A stretch of 64,000 nt of DNA from the NCBI GenBank assembly GCA_036365455.1, contig JAWQUS010000011.1:2004001-2068000 (forward strand), in the 5' to 3' direction. Under the pieces are notes generated by a model. It ran no database searches. It saw only the letters and a list, made by a program, of their open reading frames with translations, and was not told the origin of the DNA. Positions 24,301 through 36,300 of this stretch are shown here, in pieces. Within the stretch, counting starts at the first letter, position 1; the number at the start of each line of letters is the position of its first letter. Made by a program: the position numbers and the translations under genes. Origin of the DNA: Macrosoma leucophasiata (taxonomy: Eukaryota; Arthropoda; Insecta; Lepidoptera; Hedylidae).

Positions 24301-27300
24301 GCCACCGATACCTCGAGTACGAAATCGTCGAACTGCGAATGGTATGTTTAGGCGATATAACAATATATCGGTTATGACGACACGCTCAGGTTATGCGTAG
24401 ACAACAGGACTGAGAGTTGTGTAGCTAGTGTGCAGTATGCAGTGTGTAGTGTGTAGTATGCAGTATGTAGTGTGCAGTATGTAGTGTGCAGTATGCAGTG
24501 TGTAGTGTATAGTACGTAGTGTGAAGTGTGCAGTGTGTAGTGTGTAGTATGCAGTATGTAGTGTGCAGTATGTAGTGTGCAGTATGTAGTGTGCAGTATG
24601 CAGTGTGTAGTGTATAGTACGTAGTGTGAAGTGTGCAGTGTGTAGTGTGTAGTATGCAGTATGTAGTGTGCAGTATGCAGTGTGTAGTGTATAGTACGTA
24701 GTGTGAAGTGTGCAGTGTGTAGTGTGTAGTATGCAGTATGTAGTGTGCAGTATGTAGTGTGCAGTATGTAGTGTGCAGTATGCAGTGTGTAGTGTATAGT
24801 ACGTAGTGTGAAGTGTGCAGTGTGTAGTGTGTAGTATGCAGTATGTAGTGTGCAGTATGTAGTGTGCAGTATGTAGTGTGCAGTATGCAGTGTGCAGTAC
24901 GCAGTGCGTAGAGTGTGGTGTGTAAGTGTGTAATATGCAATGTGTAGTGTGCAGTATGTAGTGTGCAGTATGCAGTGTGCAGTACGCAGTGTGTAGAGTG
25001 TGGTGTGTAAGTGTGTAATATGCAATGTGTAGTGTGTAGTGTGTAGTGTGTAGCATGAAGTGTGTGCAGTCGGCAGGTCGCAGGGCACCTCGAGCAACAG
25101 GTCGTCGAGCGGCGGCTTGTCGGAGCGGCGCGAGTAGCGGCCGTCGTCCGTGTCCACGGTACACACGCTCAAGTTGTCGCCGTCCGTCGTCGATAACGAT
25201 TGAGACCCATACAGCTTATCTAAAAGAAAACATAACTACTAAAAAAAGCATGTGTATAATTCACATGTGGTAGAAAAGAAACCTTCAAAAAATTTCATAA
25301 GATACACTGAATATGGCTTGGTATCTCTTTTTCACCCACATTACATCTTATCAATTTATGTGTCTATCTCTTTTTACTGTCGCTTTTTCGTTTCATCGGC
25401 TTTGAACTATTCTACTAAAGAAGTTTAGAAATAGACTTAGAGAGGGATATGTACTAATTATACTTCAACCTAGATGCGGGCACTGGCAGATAGTGCTCGA
25501 ACGTCCGCAAACTACTAAATACAACGTAAGTGGAACGGAACTGATTTCGTTTCTTCTTTCGAAGTGGCGCGACGGGCTCTTGTCGGGGATGACTGAACGC
25601 CTTCAGTTCAGTAAACAGGCTAGAAGCTATTTTTCTATCACTCGCTATCTCGTTCACTAAAGCCCGTATGAAATAGATAGCGAACTGAAAGCGTGGCGAA
25701 GCGTTTTTATTTTGTAATGTATGGTATCCTTTGAATCTAGTCAGATAGAAAAACGGAAGCGAGCCTAAATGCGTACAGATACCGAGGCAAATCGAAGGCA
25801 GGCACGCGGAGCGATGCGTGAGCGAAATGGTTGTATTAGTCGTCTTTCTATGCACGCAGTCAAAAGTTTTTTTTTAAAATACATAAGTTACATACTGTGC
25901 TCATCAAAAAATAATGCACATCGAGTCTGTGAAAGTGACAATCGGCTAGTTACGGCTTTATAGAGCGTTATCACTGCTGTACACTGCCTACGTAAGCATC
26001 TGTAGGATATTGGTCAATACTTGATCAAAATGGTCGACAAACGTCAAATAGGTAAGGTGCGAAAGACATGACGCTTTAAAGATCCGAAATAAGCCGATGT
26101 CTCTTCCTGAGGTCAATGTGCATTATTTCTTGTTGGATACTGTAATTATATTTTCGTCTTCAGAATCTGTTTCACTCCACATTTTCTCTGACACGAGTCC
26201 TTGGGTCGCGGGACGCCACAAGACTGAAATGTTCTTCCGTTCCACTTCAGCTTTCGCCACGCGTTCGGTTCGCTGGCCCTAGTTTGTTCCTGCTTCGCTT
26301 CGCTTTTGCCACGTTTTCGATTCGGTTCGTAGCTGTGTTGGCTTAAGTATAAAGTACTAGCGACCCGCCCCGGCTTCGCACGAGTATCATTTATTATATT
26401 GTGGGGGGGTCCCCGACAACGGTTGCCAGACTTGTTTGACAAAAACCGTGATATCTCGGTAAATATAAGTACAATATTGATAAAGATACAACCCTTCCCC
26501 AGAAAACCCTCTTTCCAACATTTCAAACAGGAACAAAATCCATTCACAAGTTTCCGAGATTAGCGCATACATACAGACAGAAAATAGGACCTTATTTTAT
26601 AACATGTAGTGAAGTGATAGCGATGATAAGTGAATAATACTAACTTCGCTTTTTCTTTCTCGGCGGCGCGACGGGCCCCGGAGGCGGCCCCGGCACCAGG
26701 GAGGGGCGCGGGCCCCCCGACACGGCGACGATGGCGCCCCCGCGACTGTGCTTGAGGCTGTTGGCCTTGGTACTCGCTATCACGTCCGGCTCCGCCATCG
26801 CTAGCACTGAAATCGGAGTTGATCGTATTATCAATTTTGGCCCATATTAAGGGTGGCGAGTCTGTTCACATCTCCGGGCACATTGCCAAACTCAGAGGTA
26901 CTGATAAATTTCCAGAAAATGGAAATAACCCAATAGAACCAGAGATGAAGGATTTTACACCTCTGATAGCATCCAATGAACATACCGTTTTGATTGCGAG
27001 TATCGACAGCGAGCGGGTCGTCTGAGATGGTGGAGGGTTCCCGGGAGGAGGCCGAGGGCGCTGGGGCCGCGTCCCGGATGTTTGCTGCGAACATATCGCA
27101 TCAAACATACATTCTTTATACGATATCCAACAAATATTAATATGGAATGTTTTTTTTTTTTTTCAAAAACGCAGTATGTATTGTCGAAGAAGTTTTTAAG
27201 TATAACTTTTAAAACACTCGCGTTTCACGTTCATCACACACTCTTTGAACCGGATCGTTACGCGATACTATTTTCGATAAAAATAAACGTTTTTTACCTT

Positions 27301-30300
27301 TACGTATATTTTTATCGTAAATAGTATCGCGTAACGGACCCGGTTCAAAATGTGTGTGATGTCATTTTTAAGTGTTTTTTTTTTTATAATTCTCACGTTT
27401 TAACTCTAACTTGACGTCAGAATAGAGTCAAACTCAAACTCAAAAATTCATTTAATCACTTTTAAACACTAATAGAATTTGCTTGTGATAGGTCAAATTA
27501 CAAATATAAAATTAAAGCGAATAACAACTGATACGTTGATTAATGAAAAAAGGCATGCTCCGATGGTTCGGGCATATAGAAAGAATGTCGAATGAGCGAA
27601 TGACTAAACAGATATACAATGCGAATGTGGATGGTTGCAGAGGCCCAGGAAGACCAAGGCTGACCTACCATGACCAAATAGGTCGAGTTCTGTCTGATGG
27701 TGGGGTCAAAAGTCTTAGGAATCGGCGTGCATGTATGAAGAGAATGATGAAGGTAGACGAGGCACGAGAGGTTTGTCAGAACCGGGATGTCTGGCGCTCT
27801 ACACTCTCTGCCTACCCCGTTAGGGACCTGGCGTGAAGATACATACATACATACATACGTTGATTAATATGTCAAAGTAAATAAATTAATAATAGTCCAA
27901 AAATACTTAATAATAAAAGTATTTTCTATGAGCCGTTTTGACTAGTTTCACAACTCGCAACGTTATGATTCGTTAAAATTATAAGCTATTGAATCATTTC
28001 TTTATTTTTCCTATTTCAAATATACTTTTTGAAATTACAATAAAAAAAAATAGTCATCATCCGTATTATTTGTATTAAAAAAAAACATCTTACACTCCGG
28101 GAGTAACGGCAGAAGTGTGAACTTGAATATTTACGTTGAGCATTTTTTACCACCACCAGATATAAACCGATGAATGACAAAAAATATAAGTACAACTTAC
28201 GATGAGACTCGGCAGCACCACTCAGTATTCTGCCTATCCTGCCCAATGACGTCATGCTCTGCAAACTCATTGTGTCGTGAGAGATTATCCTGGAACAAAT
28301 ACAATCAAATTATTGTATATTTTCATAGGCGTCGGGACGTGGCGACCCACCGCCCGCTAGAGGAAGAATTCTCTGCCAGTAGAAATCAGTCAACCGAACA
28401 GTGATGCTCAAACTATCACGATAACTTTTCTATCACGATATTAAGCTGTTGATGGGTATTTACGGTAGGCCGCTGACATAGCCAAGCAGATTTCCAAGCT
28501 GAAGTGGCAATGGGCAGGGCACATAGCTCGGAGAACCGATAGCCGCTGGGGCAGAAAGGTTCTCGAGCGGAGACCACGTATCGGCAAACGCAGCGTAGGA
28601 CGTCGGCCTGCAAGATGGACCGACGATCTGATCAAGGCTGCAGGTACCCGCTGGATGCACGTCGCTTCCGATCGGTCGGCATGGAGGTCCTTGGGGGAGG
28701 CCTATGTTCAGCAGTGGACGTCTTATGGCTGATATGATGATGGGTATTTGCGTATGTGTTTATATGCAAATATTTATATGCCATGGACGTTCACATTATC
28801 TTTATTTTATTTAATAATATTTGTATTAAATCTAAGGTTTTGACAAAAGAGCAACACGCTGAGTTTGTTGGGTAGCGGAGTTCTTCTCAGTAGTGCCTGC
28901 ACTTGGAACTCTGCTAAGTGAATGACTATGGTTATGACGAACAGATTTTTCATTTCCTTCTATGAAGGAATTGAAAAATTTGATGATTCACGTATCGGTT
29001 AAATATTATTATTAAATTGGTATTTATTGATACCTATTGGATTATTATTATAAGTCATTCTCTCTAGGTAGCTTATAACTCGACACTGCAAAAGTGTACT
29101 TGTAGACCAATTTGAAATAAATCATTTGAATTTTGAATTTTGAAAAACCATTCCAAAAGTAGGCGGTAGTAAAAAAATAACAACGCGGGATGGGCAGCAG
29201 CGTCGCGCGATACAACTACCGCCACTGCGATCGCCAATCCGCCTGCCAAGCGTGGCGATTATGGCATATTCTCCCCTAATGACGCACAATGCTGTTAATA
29301 GCCGTCTTTGGGGAAGGCTTTGTCTAGCATTAACTAAGTATTAGTACAATTATATTATAACCCCCTTATTTATAAACGTATTTTAGCTAAAGTGTTGCTA
29401 ATCTCTCCTTTGTCTTTTTCTATGCTGCACATTTGACAATGAAAGTGACAAAGATAAAGCATTATATAGCTAAAAAGTATCTAATGTGCGTTTATGAATA
29501 AGGGGGTTATTATATAAATTTGTCATCCGTGGTTCACTCACGCTAAGGTTCCTGTTGAAAACCAGCGTCAGGTACCTCGTATATGAAGTTACCTGACATT
29601 TGCTGAACAGGACACCTTTTTGGCAGCCGTGTGACACATGATTTTTTTTTTATTTAATGGATGTGGCAAACAGGCATGCAGTTCAGATTGATGTTAAGTG
29701 ATGACTGCAGCCTATAGTCACCCACACAAAGACCGAGGTCAAAATGCCGATGCGTTACCGCTCCTGAGGCCTAAGGTGTTATGCTCCTGTGCCGGCAATT
29801 ACAAGGCCAAAATATTACGTGTACCTATCTAATAATTTTAGAAATTGTGTTGTTATCTACGTTTTTGTCTGTTATATGTGTCTCGCTGCGTGTCAAATAA
29901 ATGTTTCTTTCTTTCTTTCTAGCAGTGGACGTCTTTCGGCTAGAGTGATGATGATGATTGTACATTTGCTCATTACCATCATTTCAATGGAAAGACTTCC
30001 ACCTCGGACATCAGGCTTAGTAGCAGTTACCATTAACACTAAGGGCGGCCACACAAAACTGCGATACGATGCGATGCGGCGATGCATTCGTGCGTGCTCG
30101 CAGATGCGATGCGAATTCGCAGTTATGTGTGGGAGCCCTTAGTCACCGTGGCAATGGTAAACACAAAATGACCAACTAATTAAAACAAAGGAAATTTATA
30201 GCCGCGCTATAACTATTACAAAGACAATTTAGGTATCAGTGGTGGCAACGCATCTGCATTATGACCTTTGTTTTTTGTGTATATATCTATAGAGTGCGGT

Positions 30301-33300
30301 CATCCCTTAACATCTATGTGAATTGCATGCTTGTTTACGACCTTTATTTAGTTAGGTATATAAAAAAAAGTTAATGTCACGTGTATGAATCGCAATATAA
30401 TTCCAACGTTACCATACATAATATATGGAGGTAATAAATAAATCAAACATTCACACGTACAATGTTTAAATTTACAATGGAGAGCGAGGTGCATAACGAT
30501 ATCCAGAATATCACTGTGTTTGTTTTTGTAAACATATTGTGAACACACAATATGTTTACGAATTTCACGCGCAATCTGTAAGTCAGGATGGCCGAGCGGT
30601 CTAAGGCGCTGCGTTCAGGTCGCAGTCCACTTCTGTGGGCGTGGGTTCGAATCCCACTTCTGACATAATTATTTTTTATTTTTATTTCAAATATATTTTT
30701 TACAAAACAAAATAACAATTAAGGCTTTCTCTTGTTATGTGTATAACAAAAATAAGAATTTTTGGCGGGAACTTGAAAGAGGCGTGTGGTGCTCTTGTTT
30801 TATTTCATTTTGTTGGTGCATTTTAGAGTAATAAATAAAGTTAGTGGCATTTTGTTTCATATAGGTTTATTACAATGCCCGTGTATAGTGAAATAGCATA
30901 ATAGTGCTAAAACACGGTTTTTCAGGTTGCCTCCAAAACTTCATTGTAAATGATCTGGTAAAGTAGCCATCGCTTTACTTGAATTACTGACTTACTCTGA
31001 CAGACTCTGACTGACCGACTGACTGATTCTGTTCTGACTTTTACTCTGCATAAGAATACGAAATATCATTATAATTGGCACTGGCAATATGCATAACAGC
31101 GATCCATAATTAAAAAAAAAATAATAAGTCTTTATATTATTATAATTTTTACAGAAGTTGTCTTTAACTTTTGTCTTACATATTACATTGTTATAATTTA
31201 TTTCCGCTAAAACATTTTTAAAGTTCCGTACCCAAATGGTAAAAACAGGACCCTATTACAGGACTCCTCTGTCCCTACTCTCGTTTTCTCGTGCATTCCA
31301 TCATCATGTTGTTGGCAGAGTTGTTGGTATGTTTTAAAAATATTTGTTAAAGTCCGACGTCCCCTCCCCCTCTGTCATCTTAACGGTAGTATTTGAACGG
31401 GTGAAAAAAATCAGTGACAGTACATTAATGAATTTAAAAGAAAAACTATCACAACTAAGTGGACTCAACAACTTTACATGTAATAGTGGATGAACTTATA
31501 AAACGTCTTTGAAAAAACGGAACCCTACAGTGCGCGTTCCGCGACACCCGCTTGACCAGTTTTTTTTAATCATTTTTGTGGTGGATTTTCTATATTTGGC
31601 TAAATTCACAAATTTAATCACAATTGGAATTTTTTAAAAATAATGTACTTTTTTATAATTAAGAAAAAGTGTTTTTGTTTAGAATTATTTTATATTATCT
31701 TTTTTTTCTGTTTGCTGGTTTCAATTTACGCATGCAGCTTGCATCTGTAATTGAGGTGGCACTAAACAATATTCTTTTGCTTTTATATTTCTGTAAATGT
31801 ATAGTGCACACATTGTTGGTGCAACTCTCAATTACATAAAAAAATGTTTGTATAAGGATTACTAAACTAGTACTAGTATCGAAAGAAACATAATTTGAAT
31901 ACCAACTTGAAAGGATGTTCGAGCGCGTAGGTGTGGTGGTCTGTGGAGACGGCCGCGTCCGGCGCCTCGTCCTCTTCCTCCGTCTGCATGCAGCGTCGCA
32001 GCTCCTGGAACCGCCGTCGACCCTGAACCACCTGCACAACGACACGACAATTTTAATAATAATATTACCGCCGGACTTTCAGAAATAAAGCCCACATATC
32101 CTTCATCTCTGATTCTATTGGATTTTCGCCATTTTCTAGAAATTTCCCTGTGCCTCGGAGTGTGGCAATGTGCTCAAAGATGTCAACAGACTCGCCACCT
32201 GTTACATGGGCCAAAACGTAACCGGCGAATCAAGTGTGTTTGCATCTATGCTTGGAGGCTTTTACCCGGATGGGATCAAAATAATGAAATATATAATACT
32301 AAGAACTAACACCAGATTAAGGATTCAAGGTGTAAACTAACACGAATACTAACAAAAAAGAAAAATGTTGTAGGTATATATTATTATATTGAATGCATGC
32401 ATTTATCTCTGCCTGACCGTTCAGGTATTTTAGGCGTGAAGTAACGTTTTAGTCCCTTGTTTTTTTTCATTTTGTTGACGTGAAAACAAAGTGCCACTAG
32501 ACTGGCAATCGAAAAAAAACAAGGGACTAAAACGTTACTTCAAAACATGTGTTATTTATATGATCCCTTTATCGGAGTGACCTACATTCTTGATAGTAGT
32601 CCTATCATCTTGAGGAGTGGTTTCCACAGTTGGTGCGACGCTTGGTGCGGCTGCTTGTTCTGCTTTCGGGACTGCCTTGTCTTTTTCCCCATCTTTTGCT
32701 GCTGCTGCAGCTTGGGCAATATCCGTCACATTTATGTTCTTGCATAATGATGATCTTCTGTAAGTTATAAATAAATTGATTTTAATATTAGTTGACGTCG
32801 GGACGTGACGACCCTACCACCCACTCGCAGAAGAATTTTCTTCTACTGGAAGTGAATTCTGCCACTAGTGCAGGCAGTCAACCGAACAATGGCGCTCAAA
32901 CCATTCCAATGAGGCGGTAGTAAGTGTAATAACGCAAGATGGGCAGCAGCATGCCAAGCGTGGCGATTATAGCGTATCTCCTTTATGGGGAGGCTTTAGA
33001 CCAGCGTTGGACATCTTTCGGCTAAAATGATGAGCATCAGCTGGCGCCGAGACGTGACGATTTACCGCCCACTAGTGAAGAGAATTCTTCTGCTAGTACA
33101 GTCAGAATAATAACGGTAAAACCATTTCGACAAGTAGTAAATACAAGTATAACGGGATGTGCATCAGCGTCCCGCGATAAAACTGCCGCCAATCCGCATG
33201 CCAAGAGTGGCGATTACGGCATATTCTGTCCTAATGACGCATAACACTGTTGTGAGCACCTTGAGGAAGGCTCAGCAGTATACAGCAGTGGACGTCTTTC

Positions 33301-36300
33301 CACTGAAGTGATTCTCAGATATCTACAACTTGTACTAGGCTCTACAGATTGGCTCTGATTACAGCAAAATAAACTGTAACGGAAATAGAGGAGCCGACAT
33401 GATTATTGTACTAAGAGATGAGAAGCGAGGGCAGAGGCGAGAGAGGGGACGCGAGATATGAGGAGAGGAGAGCAAAGAGATAATGTACTCTTTGGAAGAG
33501 AGTTGTTTTTAAGAAAGATGTGGTTGACGTTAGAATGTCATTATTTTTAAAAAAAAATTAATGTATAGAATATATTTTTCATACTATTTGTAATTGTGGT
33601 TTTAATAAACACAATCTCCTGCATTTCATTATAAAACATTACATTTGTTACTAGCAATAGCTTTAAAACAAGGTACTTATTAAAGTTAACAGTATAACAT
33701 GTTTTTAAAAGAATTTTAACTGCCTCGGTAGCCTAGTGGTAGCAGGCCACTACTACTACGCTGAGGTCCTGGGTTCGATTCCCGGGTAGGGGGTTATCAG
33801 AGATAATGGTGAAAAAGCCTTTATCTCTGGTTCTATTGGGATTTTTCCATTTTCTGGCAATTTCCCAGTACCTTAAAGTTTGGTAATGTGCCCGGTGATA
33901 TCAACAGGCTCGCCACCTGTTACATGGGCCAAAACGTAACCGGCGAATCGTGGGTGTTTGCATGTATGCTTGAATGCATGCATTTTCCTCTGTCTACCCC
34001 TTCGGGGATTACAGGCGTGAAGTTACGTTTTTTAAAAGAATTTTAGTTTATTACTGGTAGAGTTCCAGTGAAGAAGCTCGATGGTGTAGGCACCACCGCA
34101 TTACCTGATCTATCTGCCGCCAAATGGTAGTGTTTAGAACTATTGTGTTCTGTTTAGATGGCAATAAGAGCATTAGACCCCGTAATAACTATCACAGATA
34201 CATAACAACTAAGGTCTCAGAGGTGGCAACGCATCTGCCTTTTGATGTCTGGTCTTTGTGTGGGTGTGTATCTATAAGCTGCAGTCATGATTTAACATCA
34301 ATGTGAACTGCATGTTTGTTAGCCACCTACATAAAAAAGACATTGACAAGGTGATTTAAAAAAAACAGACAGAATAGGTTATATTCTTTTTCTACTGCAG
34401 TATTACCCCCTTATTCATAAACATACATTAGATACGTTTTAGCCATTGATATACAAAAAACGTTGTATATCAATGGTTTTAGCTATGGAATGCTTTGTCT
34501 TTGTCAGTTACATTGTCAAATGTGCAGGATAGAAAAAGACAAAGGAGAGATTAGCAACACTTTAGCTAAAATACGTTTATGAATAAGGGGGTTAGTTTTT
34601 TTTTTTATGTTATAAAAGTGGCAAACAAGCGTGCAGTTCACATTGATGTTAAGTGATGACTGCAGCCTATAGACACCCACACAATGACCAGAGGTCAAAA
34701 TGCAAATGCGCTACCACTCCTGAGGCATTAGGTGTTATGCCTCTGTGCCGGAAATTACAGAGCCGTACATTACCACCTGACCGGAACACGATAGTGCTGA
34801 ACACTACCATTTAACGGCAAGTATATTAGGTAATGCGGTGGTGCCTACGCCCGCGAGCTCCGTCACTGGAGCTCTACCACCAGTAAAAGTATTTTCCGAT
34901 TTTTGAGTCCTCAACAAAAATGCAATAAATAAAGGTACCTAATAAAAAATAATCAGCACATAATACCAACCTTCATTAAGTTGAGATCATGTGTCATGCA
35001 TAACAATAAAATGTGGAACATAACTTTACATGAATCATAAAAATCATGACTTTGAACAATTTTTAAGACTGAGATGCAATTAAATTTATTTAATAATTAC
35101 TTTCAATGGCTGTGAAATTATGCTAGCCAGGAGTTACTTAATATCACAAGGAAAATGTTTACGCTAATCTCGTTGTTTATCAGCCCGCACAGAGCTGCTG
35201 GCGCTTTGGTGTTATTTCATTAAACCACAGGAAAAAAGGTTTTAATTTGCAGGATAACAACTACATAATAAACTAGCGGCCCGCCCCGGCTTCGCACGGT
35301 GCAATGTTGCCTACCCTCTTCTATTCGTCTTAGCGTGATGATTATACATAGATATAGCCTAGTCTTCCTCAATATCTTTTATAGTTTAGGCAGCATACAC
35401 AAAATAAGTAACTTTTCTGTTTGATTTTCTACACCTTGAGTCTGAAAAACCCAAATATCTTACGGAACCCTATTTTTTCCAAAATAAAATATAGCCTATG
35501 TTACCCGTGGATAATGTAGCTTTCGAATAGTGAAAGAATTTTTAAAATCGGTCCAGTAGTTATTTTCCATTCATTACAAACAAACAAACAAACAAAAAAA
35601 TATTACCTCTTTATAATATTAGTTTAGATTACGATCATTTGGTATTATGTGATAAATGTGATAATTGAAATCATGGCAACAGTAATAATAGTAAAAAAAT
35701 ATAATATTTTCAAAAAATAACATAAGTCATAAATATTGCCAATCTATAGTTTACTATTTGCCATTAATTTTAGTTTAGTTAATTTCAACACACTTTCTGA
35801 TTGTTAATAATTCAATAAAAGAACATTATATGATTATATAAATAACATTATATTTTTATGTGATACCGTTTTTTTTAAATGTCAAAGGTGAAAACAATTA
35901 GATTCTATTGGTTTTCAAATCTCACTTTACAACAAATTATATTTATTATGAGATTAAGCAAATAAAGATCTTTAAACCTAACTTATTAATCATTATACCT
36001 TATAACTACTGATTACTTTTAATAAGATCATAACAATATTGGTACAAAACAAAGTGCAACATGTTTGAATAATTGTGTTGACCCCTAGTTTGCACTAAAA
36101 ACATTAAACATGATGATGTTTTGCAACTCATCGCATAAAGTATGTATTGCTATGAATGTCTTGTTGGTGCTAGCGTTCGCAGTTCGCACTGCTGTCCAAC
36201 CTATCATTTTAACATGTTTTTATGGGAATGTTTCATCAATGCAAACTCACTGTGAGAATTTAATAACATTTTCCGAAGTTATGAAGAGCACACAAATGTC

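Noticed and set aside
24372..25172. 266-codon ORF of Thr/His/Leu/Tyr repeats
   Set aside because: Only its first part (to about 25089) is WDR44 exon 7; the rest is microsatellite open in all frames.
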